This document shows, piece after piece, positions 39,637-47,728 of a DNA stretch of 64,000 nucleotides. This DNA comes from Rhizobiales bacterium 2SD (GTDB lineage: Bacteria; Pseudomonadota; Alphaproteobacteria; Rhizobiales; Beijerinckiaceae), in contig SCMY01000001.1 of assembly GCA_005502805.1 (NCBI GenBank), forward strand, positions 248,001 through 312,000. The letters are read 5' to 3'. Each line of letters starts with the position of its first letter. Positions within the stretch are counted from its first letter, which is position 1. The notes beneath the pieces were generated by a model, which saw only the letters and a program-made list of their open reading frames with translations, did not search any database and was not told where the DNA came from. A program made the position numbers and the translations under genes.

Positions 39637-40319
39637 GCCTGCTCACGGTCTCCGGGCTCGAAACCTTCTATGGCGCATCGCAGGCACTGTTCGGTGTCGA
39701 ACTCGATGTCGCGGAAGGGGAAGTCGTTGCCCTGATGGGGCGCAACGGCATGGGCAAGACGACCACGATCCGCTCGATCACGGGGCTCTCGCGCCCGCGT
39801 CGCGGCAATGTGCGTTTCGATGGCCGGGACGTCGCCGGCATGCGCTCCCACCACATCGCGCGGCTCGGCATCGGGCTCGTGCCGGAAGGGCGGCGCTGCT
39901 TCTCGAACCTCACCGTCCATGAGAACCTCGTCGCCGCAGCCCGGCCCGGCCATTGGAACGAGCATCGCGTCGTCGAGCTCTTTCCGCGCCTCGGCGAGCG
40001 CCGCAACCAATATGCCCGCTCACTGTCGGGGGGCGAGCAGCAGATGCTGGCAGTGGGCCGCGCCTTGATGACCAATCCACGGCTGCTCGTGGTCGACGAG
40101 GCGACGGAGGGCCTGGCGCCGATCATCCGTCAGGATATCTGGTCGGTCATCCGCAAGCTGAAGGCCAACGGGCAGTCCATTCTCGTCGTCGACAAGACCC
40201 TGTCCGAGCTGCTGCCGACCGTCGACCGCTGCTTCATCCTGGAAAAAGGCCGGACCGTGCATCAGGGGACGAGCGCGACGCTGACCCACGAGATCCTCGA
40301 TCGCTATCTCGGCGTTTAA
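39633..40319 (+). CDS. ABC importer ATPase, LivF type
   Basis: A 228-aa ATPase with Walker A GRNGMGKTTT, Q-loop LVPEGRRCFSNLTV, signature LSGGEQQMLAVGRAL and Walker B LLVVDEATEGLAP, typical of LivF, and ending RYLGV. It is the last gene of the alpha/beta-hydrolase-to-importer operon and converges on the TetR gene 52 nt away. Confidence 0.93.
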   Translation: MSLLTVSGLETFYGASQALFGVELDVAEGEVVALMGRNGMGKTTTIRSITGLSRPRRGNVRFDGRDVAGMRSHHIARLGIGLVPEGRRCFSNLTVHENLVAAARPGHWNEHRVVELFPRLGERRNQYARSLSGGEQQMLAVGRALMTNPRLLVVDEATEGLAPIIRQDIWSVIRKLKANGQSILVVDKTLSELLPTVDRCFILEKGRTVHQGTSATLTHEILDRYLGV

Positions 40320-40328
40320 GCGCCGCAT

Positions 40329-40356
40329 ACCCGCGACCGAGTGGAAGACTGCGGGT
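40329..40356. terminator. Possible weak stem-loop between livF-type gene and tetR
   Basis: ACCCGC (40329-40334) and GCGGGT (40351-40356) can form a 6-bp stem over a 16-nt loop in the 52-bp convergent gap, followed by TCTGTGT. The stem is short and the loop large, so the call is weak. Confidence 0.3.
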
Positions 40357-40371
40357 CTGTGTCCCTGTTCG

Positions 40372-41121
40372 CTACGCTTTGGAGCGTTCCACGGCGAAGC
40401 GATCGAGCAAAGCCTCCAGCCCGATCCGGAAAGTCTCCTTCGCGTTGACATGCGCGAACTGGCGTAGCGCGTATTTCAGCCCGGGCATCGAGCCGTTCGG
40501 GTAGCTGTCGGCCTTCCTGAGCAGGAAGGCCTCATGTTCGACCGGGGCGAGCCGCGACGCTTCCGAACCCGCCGCGGTCAGGCAGTGCAGGGCCAGAGCA
40601 TGGTAGAATTGCGCCGTCTGCGTGGCGTCGAAGCCCGCTTCCTTGAACATCGAGAAGACCTTGTCCAGGTAGACCGCGCCATAGTCGGTCTCCCCTTCGC
40701 GGACCTTCTGGAACACGCGGAATTTCGCATGCATGAGAATGTGCTCGGCCGCACCGCGATGGGCGCCATAGGCATCGCGCAGCGCGTTCGCGAAGTTGCC
40801 GAGATGCTCGCGCCAGCTCGTGCCCGGAGCAAGCTTGGCGAGCCGCGCCAGCAGCTCTTTGTAAAAGCGGTTCAGGATCGCAGATATCAAATCGTCCTTC
40901 GTACCGAGATGATAGTGCAAGGCGCCCGGAGCGACGCCCAGTTCCTTGGCGAGCCCGACAAACGAAATATCGTCCAAGGATTGTTGCCTTGCCTGATCAT
41001 AGGCAAGGTCGATGACGACCTCGCGATTGACGAGCCCGGCATCGTTCTGCCCGTCGAGCCGCGGGCGGCCGCGCCCGCGGGGAATCTTCATCTTCTCTGC
41101 GTCCATGCCTGATATTGACAT
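40372..41121 (-). CDS. TetR-family regulator of the aryl-acid regulon
   Basis: A regulator of about 249 aa. The helix-turn-helix reads SLDDISFVGLAKELGVAPGALHYHLGTKDDLI (about residues 45-80), preceded by a basic KIPRGRGRPRLDG arm. The C-terminal helical domain is unlike other neighbours. In-frame starts exist at 41121, 41106 and 41091, plus one at 41169 that would lie in the operator, so I favour 41121. It is divergent from the VOC gene with operator 2 between them. The match of that operator to sites at 31.89 and 45.11 kb makes it the likely repressor of all three transcripts. Confidence 0.9.
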   Translation of the reverse strand: MSISGMDAEKMKIPRGRGRPRLDGQNDAGLVNREVVIDLAYDQARQQSLDDISFVGLAKELGVAPGALHYHLGTKDDLISAILNRFYKELLARLAKLAPGTSWREHLGNFANALRDAYGAHRGAAEHILMHAKFRVFQKVREGETDYGAVYLDKVFSMFKEAGFDATQTAQFYHALALHCLTAAGSEASRLAPVEHEAFLLRKADSYPNGSMPGLKYALRQFAHVNAKETFRIGLEALLDRFAVERSKA

Positions 41122-41153
41122 GCCATGAATTGTGGAGCCAGCGGGAAACAAAT

Positions 41154-41183
41154 ATTGATATAGTCTCAATTATCGACTATGTT
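41154..41183. promoter_or_regulatory. TetR-regulon operator/promoter 2
   Basis: ATTGATATAGTCTCAAT (41154-41170) keeps the ATTGA-N7-TCAAT arms of sites 1 and 3. The -35-like TTGATA (41155-41160) and -10-like TATGTT (41178-41183) are 17 nt apart and drive the VOC gene. The symmetrical site lies in the divergent gap, so it can also control the regulator gene itself. Confidence 0.8.
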
Positions 41184-41214
41184 CCAGACGCAATGATGGC
41201 AAGGGAGTAGCGAG

Positions 41215-41928
41215 ATGACCGAAACGACAGACCGGCTCGGCAAGCGCGAGGATGCCTCGTCCGCGAAGACGTTCAATGAGGCTTACGGGATCAGCGACGG
41301 CGCTGTCGCCGGCCTCAAGCATGCGAGCTCCGACAGCGTGCAATTGTCGCTGAACGGCGTCGACCACACTGCGCGGCCGACCTGGAAGCTGAACGAGACC
41401 GTGGAGTTCTACCGGGATATCCTCGGCCTGCCGCTGGTGCATGCGATCAGCGCCCGGGGCTGGGGCCCGCCCGGCCACCATGATTTCCTGCACTTCTTCT
41501 TCGATGCCGGCAAAGGCGCGACGATCGCCTTCTTCTATTACATCGGCTCGGAGCGTCCCGAGAAATACGTGCCGGAGGAGCACCATTTCTATTTCGCCAC
41601 CCACACGGCCTGGGCGGTGGAGACGGAAGCGCAGCTCGTCCAGTGGAAGGAGACCCTCGAGGCCCGGGGCATCAAGGTCTCGCCTTATACGAAGCACGAG
41701 ATCCTGGAATCGATCTATTTCACCGATCCCAACGGCTACCCCGTCGAAGTCACGCTGCGCCTGCGCGAGACGGAGCTGATCGACGAGGTCGACGCCAGGC
41801 TGACGATCCAGGCCGCCATGGAGACGGAGGCCGAGGCCCGCGCCGAGAACAGGCTGCTGGCCGACATCGACACCATCTGGCGCCGCAAGGCCAAGCTGGT
41901 GGACGCCTACAAGGGAGCGCCGGCATGA
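41215..41928 (+). CDS. VOC-family protein, candidate ring-cleaving dioxygenase
   Basis: A 237-aa vicinal-oxygen-chelate protein. VOC landmarks are a His in LNGVDHTARPTWKLNETVEFYRDILGLPLVH-type sequence (about 43-70), the His-rich EEHHFYFATHTAWAV (about 121-135), and the metal Glu in DPNGYPVEVTLRL (about 175-187). These give the 2-His-1-Glu set expected for an extradiol-type dioxygenase or an isomerase. It is the first gene behind operator 2 and overlaps an 86-aa gene. With no gentisate dioxygenase of the cupin type in the regulon, it is the best candidate for ring cleavage. That role is inference. Confidence 0.78.
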   Translation: MTETTDRLGKREDASSAKTFNEAYGISDGAVAGLKHASSDSVQLSLNGVDHTARPTWKLNETVEFYRDILGLPLVHAISARGWGPPGHHDFLHFFFDAGKGATIAFFYYIGSERPEKYVPEEHHFYFATHTAWAVETEAQLVQWKETLEARGIKVSPYTKHEILESIYFTDPNGYPVEVTLRLRETELIDEVDARLTIQAAMETEAEARAENRLLADIDTIWRRKAKLVDAYKGAPA

Positions 41929-42185
41929 TCACTGTCTATGTCGTCGACGTCCCGGAGTTTCGGCCGATGGTCGAAACCGCCGAGGGACAGGACGGGGTCA
42001 GAGTCTCGGGTCCGGTCAAGGGCTATTGGACGATCGAGGCGGCGACGGAGCTGCGCTTCAATCGCAAGGCCATGAAGATGAAGCCGGCCGTCTGGTACGG
42101 CATCTTCACCGGCGGCCTCAACGGCGAGATCGCCGACTGGGGCCGGGACGAGGTCCGCGTCGTCGGCACCAACAAGCCACTCTGA
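41925..42185 (+). CDS. Small conserved-looking partner of the VOC protein
   Basis: An 86-aa protein starting MITVYVVDVPEFRPM at ATG 41925, which overlaps the VOC stop (ATGA). It has no signal peptide, membrane helix or motif that I recognise; the composition is mixed alpha/beta with a Lys/Met-rich FNRKAMKMKPAVWYG segment and ends TNKPL. Strict coupling to the VOC gene and a strong terminator right after it suggest a subunit or dedicated accessory protein. Function unknown. Confidence 0.7.
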   Translation: MITVYVVDVPEFRPMVETAEGQDGVRVSGPVKGYWTIEAATELRFNRKAMKMKPAVWYGIFTGGLNGEIADWGRDEVRVVGTNKPL

Positions 42186-42207
42186 CATACGAGGTTGGCG
42201 CAGAAGG

Positions 42208-42237
42208 GATCGGCCGGGCGCACGCGCCCGGCCGATC
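42208..42237. terminator. Strong 14-bp stem terminator, probably bidirectional
   Basis: GATCGGCCGGGCGC (42208-42221) is the exact inverse of GCGCCCGGCCGATC (42224-42237), leaving AC at the centre. TTCGTCTTCG follows on the plus strand. It lies between the VOC/86-aa operon and the convergent metallo-hydrolase gene, ending both. Confidence 0.75.
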
Positions 42238-42290
42238 TTCGTCTTCGCAACGCTCCAACCGACGCGCTACGAGATCCAGCTTGATGTTGC

Positions 42291-43406
42291 TTATTGGCCC
42301 AGCTTGTAACGCAGCAGCGGCCGACCGATCGCGACCTGGCCGGCGAAACCGCTGACCTGCCGCAACCACTCCGCATCGGACACTGTCGGAGGTGCCAGAT
42401 GGGACAGCACCAGGGTCTTGACGTTCGCCGCAGTGGCGATGCCGCCGACCTCCTCGACCGGGGTATGCGATTCCAGAAGATGCCTGAGCTTGGCGGCCTC
42501 GGCGGGTTTGCGGGGCTCGGGAAACAGTCCGTTGGCCCAATCGGTGCTGATGACCTCGTGAACCAGTATGTCCGCATTCTTCGCAATCCGGATCAGGTTG
42601 CTGTTTCTGTTGGTGTCGCCGGAGAAGACGATCGAGCCGTTCCTCGTATCGAAGCGGAAGGCGTAGGATGGGTAGATCGGCGCGTGATCGACCAGTATCG
42701 CCGTCACCCTGATGTTCTCGTCCCGGTAGATCTCGAACGGCTCCATGTCCGGCGCGACCGCGACGTTCGGGCCGGGCGTCCCGCTCGGCGGGTTGATTTC
42801 CTTCGTGGCGATGTAGCTGCTGGGATGCGGCATCCCGCTGTCCCGGATATTATCGTTCAGATCCGAAGCGAAGGCGTTGTAGATCTGCTCGACCGTCGAT
42901 GAGATGCCCGGTGTCGGATTGGCGGGGTTGACCAGCTTGATTTCGCCCGAGAGTTTTTGGGAGGCCGGCGGAAGCTCGCCCCGCGAGGCGGGCCCGACGA
43001 TGACCAGCGGGCTGGAGCGCTTGCGCAAGCCTTCGGTCGAGCCGAACAGCAACAGGCGCGGCAAGTCCACGATGTGATCCGAGTGCAGATGGGTTACAAA
43101 GGCGGCCCGCACGCCCTCGAGCCCGCTGAAGCCGGTCGAAGCCTTGCTCGAGCCAAGGCCCGCCTCGTAATAGCGCTCCTGCCATCCTCGACCGAAGTCG
43201 ATGATGTAACGATCGGCGCCGACAACGATTGCCGCCGAAAAGCCGCCGCTGGGATGGCCGCCATAGGATGTGCGGCCAGCGCCGCCACCAAGGATCACCA
43301 GCTCGGTTCCGGTCTCGCCTGCCGCGGGCTTGGCTGGGTCGGCCAGGCAAGCCTGTGCCAGGCCAAGCATGGCGACGACCAATGCGCTGAAAAACGCAGG
43401 CTTCAT
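42291..43406 (-). CDS. Exported metallo-beta-lactamase-fold hydrolase
   Basis: A 371-aa MBL-fold enzyme with a Sec signal peptide (MKPAFFSALVVAMLGLAQAC). The metal motif THLHSDH gives His106, His108, Asp110 and His111, and FSGDTN and LSHLAP supply the later ligands. The start follows the ligase stop by 67 nt, so it is probably transcribed from operator 3. A periplasmic hydrolase in an aryl-acid regulon might release the aryl acid from an ester or similar conjugate. The Cys at the cleavage region (AQAC) is not a good lipobox. Confidence 0.85.
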   Translation of the reverse strand: MKPAFFSALVVAMLGLAQACLADPAKPAAGETGTELVILGGGAGRTSYGGHPSGGFSAAIVVGADRYIIDFGRGWQERYYEAGLGSSKASTGFSGLEGVRAAFVTHLHSDHIVDLPRLLLFGSTEGLRKRSSPLVIVGPASRGELPPASQKLSGEIKLVNPANPTPGISSTVEQIYNAFASDLNDNIRDSGMPHPSSYIATKEINPPSGTPGPNVAVAPDMEPFEIYRDENIRVTAILVDHAPIYPSYAFRFDTRNGSIVFSGDTNRNSNLIRIAKNADILVHEVISTDWANGLFPEPRKPAEAAKLRHLLESHTPVEEVGGIATAANVKTLVLSHLAPPTVSDAEWLRQVSGFAGQVAIGRPLLRYKLGQ

Positions 43407-43473
43407 CCGATCCTCCTCGTCGATGATGCGGCCACCTCGGATGGCCGGTAGCGTCGTGACCGACGCGAATTCG

Positions 43474-45072
43474 CTACCCCCGCTCGGCGCGGAGCTTGGC
43501 CGCGATCATGTCGCGCAGGGCCTGACGATCGAGCTTTCCGACCCGCGTCGTCGGGAAGGCGTCGATCGCCTCGATCCGCTCTGGCCTTTTGAAGTTCGCC
43601 AAACCAAGAGCGCCCAGGAACGCGCCCAGTTCCTTCACGCCCGGCAACACGGCGCCTGGGGCGGCAATGAGATAAGCGCAGGCCTTTTCCCCGTATTGGG
43701 GATCGGGCATGGCGACGACCTTCGAATCGGCGATCGCCGGGTGCTGATTGATCAGCACCTCGATATCTTCCGTTCCGAATTTCTCGCCGCCGCGGTCGAT
43801 ATTGTCCTTCAGCCGTCCTTCGAAGGAATAGTGGCGCTCCCCATCGATCAGATGCGCGCGCATCAGATCGCCCGTCCGGAAGAAACCGTTTGAGGTGAAC
43901 TTGCCGCTCGTCTGGGCCGGATCCCCTTTATAGGCGCTGAAGCAGGAGGGCCCGCGGAAGCAGAGTTCACCGATGTCCCCGAGTGCGACCTCGTTGTCGG
44001 ACGGGTCCAGCAAGCGGATCTCGTCGAGCGGCGACGCCGGGATACCGACCGTCATATGCCGGGCATGGGGGGAAGCCGTCGGGCGCGCGCAGGTCAGCAA
44101 CCCTTCGGTGATGCCGTAGGCGTTCATCACGGGAACGCCGACATGGGCCTCGATCCGATCCGCGCCGCTCAGCGTGGTCAGGAAGCGCAAGGACGAGATG
44201 TCGTGATCGGCGATGCGGTCATAGGCCAGGATGCCGCTGGCGACGGGGCCGATGCTGCCGGAATAGGTGACGCGCTCCTCCTCGATCAGGGTGAAGAACT
44301 CCCGTGCCTCGAAGCGCTGCATCAGCACCAGCTTGCGACTACCGCTGATCGCGGGAAACAGATGGTAGATCATCGCCGCGTTGTGGATCAGCGGCAGGGA
44401 CCAGAGATGGACATCGTCCGGGCCGAGTCCCAGCAGGTGCTCCCAGGACGCGACATAGGCCATGTACTCGCCATGCAGCCGCGGGATCACCTTGGGCAGG
44501 CCGGTCGAGCCGCCGGAAAGCTGCAGCATCAACACCTCGTCCGGGCCGGGCCGGATTGCGTCGATAGCCGGATCGCGGGATGTCTCGACCAGCCGCGCGA
44601 AATCGAGTTCGCCTTCGGCAGCGTCGCCATGCACTACCATGGTATGGCTGAGCGTCGTGATCTCGTCCCGCATTTCCCGGGCGAACTGGACGAGATCGAA
44701 GCTCGACGGATAATCTGCCTGGACGATGTGAAGGCGCGGCTTGGTGATGGCGCTGATCGCGCGGATCTCATGGCCGCGATGCTGGGGTAGCGTGCAGACC
44801 GGGATGAGCCCGGCTTTCAGGCAGCCGAAGAGCGCAACGACGGTATCGGGAATGGTTCCCATCTGGAACAGGGCCGTATCGCCCGGATGAAGCCCGGCGG
44901 CGAGCAGTCCCGATGCGAGATTGTCCGACTGCCTCTGCAACTCCCCGAAGGTCATCCGCACACCGCTACCGACCAGGGCCGTCTTGTCGGAATTGCGCGC
45001 GACGGAGGAAGCAAGCGCTTCCAATGCGGTTCGCGGCACTGTCTGACGCGGCCCCTGCCCAATGCTCGCCAT
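43474..45072 (-). CDS. Aryl-acid adenylate ligase (2,3-dihydroxybenzoate/salicylate type)
   Basis: A 532-aa ANL-superfamily ligase. LQLSGGSTGLPKVIPRLHGEYM is the EntE/DhbE P-loop variant, SYGITE-like NAYGITEG and RTGDL follow, and the catalytic Lys lies in TRVGKLDRQAL. In SLPLIHNAAM the HN pair corresponds to His-Asn in DhbE, where Asn contacts the 2-hydroxyl of the aryl acid, so an ortho-hydroxybenzoate-like substrate is likely. It has no carrier-protein neighbour, so it should make a CoA thioester. It is the first gene behind operator 3. Confidence 0.87.
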   Translation of the reverse strand: MASIGQGPRQTVPRTALEALASSVARNSDKTALVGSGVRMTFGELQRQSDNLASGLLAAGLHPGDTALFQMGTIPDTVVALFGCLKAGLIPVCTLPQHRGHEIRAISAITKPRLHIVQADYPSSFDLVQFAREMRDEITTLSHTMVVHGDAAEGELDFARLVETSRDPAIDAIRPGPDEVLMLQLSGGSTGLPKVIPRLHGEYMAYVASWEHLLGLGPDDVHLWSLPLIHNAAMIYHLFPAISGSRKLVLMQRFEAREFFTLIEEERVTYSGSIGPVASGILAYDRIADHDISSLRFLTTLSGADRIEAHVGVPVMNAYGITEGLLTCARPTASPHARHMTVGIPASPLDEIRLLDPSDNEVALGDIGELCFRGPSCFSAYKGDPAQTSGKFTSNGFFRTGDLMRAHLIDGERHYSFEGRLKDNIDRGGEKFGTEDIEVLINQHPAIADSKVVAMPDPQYGEKACAYLIAAPGAVLPGVKELGAFLGALGLANFKRPERIEAIDAFPTTRVGKLDRQALRDMIAAKLRAERG

Positions 45073-45108
45073 TCTTTCTCCTCCCGATTTTCCTCCATCT
45101 TTGCATTA

Positions 45109-45125
45109 ATTGAGATAGTGTCAAT
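45109..45125 (-). promoter_or_regulatory. TetR-regulon operator/promoter 3
   Basis: Read on the minus strand, ATTGACACTATCTCAAT is identical over 17 bp to operator 1. It includes TTGACA as -35 box, with AAGATG 17 nt further as a weak -10. It controls the ligase/metallo-hydrolase transcript. The stretch 45126-45314 up to the next gene end holds nothing that I can support. Confidence 0.8.
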
Positions 45126-45314
45126 TAAAAAATGAACGACAAGCCTGCTGATATGGGGCCCACCAGGGAGTCAGCGGACGACGCAGCGCGCCGCAACCGG
45201 ACGTCCGGCGTACGCCCGAAAGCAGACGTTTGCTCCCACGGCTGCGCTTTGCTTGGCCGGCTGCAAGCAATGGCGATTTATGCCTGTCCTCACCCTCGCC
45301 TGGTCGTGACTGGG

Positions 45315-46643
45315 TCAGTTGAGAGACACGTTGTAGCTGGCAGCCAGGACCATGCGCAGTTCGTGCCAATCGGCGTGAGCGAGGTGCGGAATCTCCCCGG
45401 CCGCACGAGAAGGCGCCTTCAGCCCCGTTGACGTCGCGATGTGAACAAGGGGGCCGGCCGGCAGCAATTCCTGCCGGGCAGCGATGCGCAACGCTGCCAG
45501 GCCAGCGGCGGAAGCCGGCTCGCTCCACAGGCCGTCGCGCGCGAGCGCCGCCTGGGCGTCGGCAATGGTCCGATCGTCGACCGCGACGGCGAGCCCTCTC
45601 GACCGTCGCAGCGCGATGATGCCGCGGAAACTGCCGCGCGCAGAGCCGATACCGTGGGCGATGGTTTCGGTTGGCTCCAGGGCGCTGGACGAGCCGCTGG
45701 CGCAGAACCGACCAAGGGCGTCCGAGCCCTCGGGCTCGGCAGCGATCAGGACGGGCTCCTCTTTCGCCAGGCCCAGCGCCTTGAGTTCAGAAAAACCCTT
45801 CCCGATCCCGAACAGCAGCTCGCCATAGCTCGTCGGCACGGACACCGCAGCCGGCACCCGGCCAAGCTCCAGAAAGAGCTCGTAGGCGATGGTCTTGTAG
45901 CCCTCCGGACCGAACGGGTGGCCGGTATGCGTCGGCGCCGTGTTGCCGATCAGATACCAGCCGGGCCGGGACGAGAGAATATCGAGGAGCGGCCACCGCG
46001 CGGCGCGCGGCATCGCAACGACCGCCGCGCCATGGGCGCGCATTTGCCGTGCATGTGCCGCCGACACGCCATCGTCGCAGAGCACGATGCATTTCAAGCC
46101 GGCGCGGGCAGAATAGGCTGCGGCCGAAGCGCCATGGTTGCCGGATGACGAAATCACCGTACCTGTTGCCCCCGCCGCCGCAGCGGCGCTGACGGTGCAG
46201 AGGCTCAGACGATCCTTGTGACTCCAACTTGGATTGGCGCTCTCGTTCTTGATGAAGAGCTCGGGCAAACCGGCCCAGGCAGCTGCCCTCGGCGCTGCGA
46301 CCAGCGGCGTCGCGCCCTCGCCGCAGGACAGGCCCGGCAGGAGCGGCGGCAGCAATGGCGCCCAGCGTTCGAGACCGCTGCCGAAGCCTGACGTGAACAG
46401 GTCGTCGGGAAGCCGCTCATAGGCGTAGCCGACCTCGTATGGATAGTGGAACGGCTCATCGCCGGCGCTATCGATATGGGCGACGAATGGTGCAGTTTGC
46501 GGATAGAGCAGCTGCCGCTCACCGTCGAACATCGAGATCAGGGAGGTGGCCAGCGAGGAAGACGCGCCGACCCAGGAAGGCAGGGCCGTTTGGCCGGCGG
46601 GTTCTGGGTTCGCGGCTGGCCGGCGATCGGCGAGATCGTCCAT
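45315..46643 (-). CDS. Fold-type II PLP enzyme, threonine-synthase-like
   Basis: A 442-aa PLP-dependent lyase/synthase. Lys143 in NPSWSHKDR is the cofactor lysine and SSSGNHGAS (165-173) is the phosphate loop. The fold matches threonine synthase, diaminopropionate ammonia-lyase or cysteate/threonine dehydratase types. It lies 7 nt downstream of an amino-acid-type binding-protein gene, so it probably degrades the amino acid that this protein binds. ATG 46643 is chosen since it starts just after that gene; the frame upstream lies within it. Confidence 0.83.
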   Translation of the reverse strand: MDDLADRRPAANPEPAGQTALPSWVGASSSLATSLISMFDGERQLLYPQTAPFVAHIDSAGDEPFHYPYEVGYAYERLPDDLFTSGFGSGLERWAPLLPPLLPGLSCGEGATPLVAAPRAAAWAGLPELFIKNESANPSWSHKDRLSLCTVSAAAAAGATGTVISSSGNHGASAAAYSARAGLKCIVLCDDGVSAAHARQMRAHGAAVVAMPRAARWPLLDILSSRPGWYLIGNTAPTHTGHPFGPEGYKTIAYELFLELGRVPAAVSVPTSYGELLFGIGKGFSELKALGLAKEEPVLIAAEPEGSDALGRFCASGSSSALEPTETIAHGIGSARGSFRGIIALRRSRGLAVAVDDRTIADAQAALARDGLWSEPASAAGLAALRIAARQELLPAGPLVHIATSTGLKAPSRAAGEIPHLAHADWHELRMVLAASYNVSLN

Positions 46644-46650
46644 CGTCTGC

Positions 46651-47676
46651 TCAGCGCAGCGGCAAGGCGTAGATCTGGCCACCGCGCATCCAGAGATCGT
46701 TCTGGCCGCGCTCGAGGCCGATGCGGGAGCCCTTGCCGAGATTGCGTTCGAAGATCTCGCCATAATTGCCCACCGCCGCGATCATCCGGGCAACCCAGCG
46801 CTCGTCGAGGCCCAGCGCCTTGCCGAGGCCCGGTTCGCTGCCGAGCAGGCGCTTGACCGCCGGTGGACCTTTGGCAGCGAGCTCGACTGCATTGGCGGAG
46901 GTGACACCCATCTCCTCGGCCTCCATCAACGCGAAGACCGCCCAGCGGACGATGTCGTAGAACTGCTCGTCGCCCTTGCGGATCGCGAGTGCGGTCGGCT
47001 CCTTCGACAGGCGCTCCGGTAGCAGGACGTAGTCATCGGGCCGCTCGGCCTTGAGCCGCATGCCGATCAGCGGCGTCGAGTCGTTGCTGTAGGCGTCGCA
47101 GCGGCCGGAGAAGAAGGCGTCCTCGACCGCATCGAGCGTCGCGACCGTCACCGGCGAGAAGGTCATGCCATGGGTGCGGAAATATTCGGAGAGGTTCAGC
47201 TCCGAGGTGCTGCCCTGCTGAACGCAGATGGTCGCGCCGCCGAGCTGCCTGGCGCTCGTCACGCCTAGTTTGCGGGCGACGATGATCGCCTGCCCGTCAT
47301 AGAACCAGACGGGTGCGAAGCGCAGGCCGAGCTGGGCTTCGCGGGTCAAGGTCACGGTCGCTGTTCGCGAGAGCACATCGATCTCGCCGCTCTGCAAGGC
47401 GGTGAAGCGCGTGACCGTGGTCGTCGGCACGAAATCGACCTTGCTCGCATCGCCCAGCACGGCCGCCGCGACGGCGCGGCAGAGATCGGCATAGATGCCG
47501 GTCCACTTGCCCTCGCGATCCGGCATGGTGATGCCGGGCGTGCCCTCGGAGGTGCCGCATTTGAGCACGCCGCGCTGTTTCAGCGCATCGACATGCGGTC
47601 CGGCTGCAGCCGATGGAAGCGACAACCACAGCAGCCCGGCTGCGAGCGCCGTCGTCTTGAGGAAATCTGTGATCAT
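46651..47676 (-). CDS. Amino-acid ABC transporter binding protein (general L-amino-acid type)
   Basis: A 341-aa type-II binding protein with a Sec signal (MITDFLKTTALAAGLLWLSL, cleavage after SAAAG region) and the mature start VDALKQRGVLKCGTSEGTPG, reminiscent of AapJ. The C-terminal ERNLGKGSRIGLERGQNDLW also matches that family. The ATG 47676 follows GGGGAGG. No permease or ATPase is nearby, so it must use components encoded elsewhere or act as a sensor protein. It is divergent from a LysR gene. Confidence 0.88.
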   Translation of the reverse strand: MITDFLKTTALAAGLLWLSLPSAAAGPHVDALKQRGVLKCGTSEGTPGITMPDREGKWTGIYADLCRAVAAAVLGDASKVDFVPTTTVTRFTALQSGEIDVLSRTATVTLTREAQLGLRFAPVWFYDGQAIIVARKLGVTSARQLGGATICVQQGSTSELNLSEYFRTHGMTFSPVTVATLDAVEDAFFSGRCDAYSNDSTPLIGMRLKAERPDDYVLLPERLSKEPTALAIRKGDEQFYDIVRWAVFALMEAEEMGVTSANAVELAAKGPPAVKRLLGSEPGLGKALGLDERWVARMIAAVGNYGEIFERNLGKGSRIGLERGQNDLWMRGGQIYALPLR

Positions 47677-47728
47677 CGGCCTCCCCATTCTTTGTTTGGC
47701 CGAGGCTAGGCAGCGCAATGCTATGCGT

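Noticed and set aside
41106..41125. A fourth operator-like ATTGACA inside the tetR 5-prime region
   Set aside because: Only the left half resembles the site; the TCAAT arm at the right spacing is missing.
42291..43406. Lipoprotein signal in the metallo-hydrolase (AQAC)
   Set aside because: Position -3 relative to Cys is Ala rather than Leu or a similar residue, so a standard Sec signal peptide is more likely.
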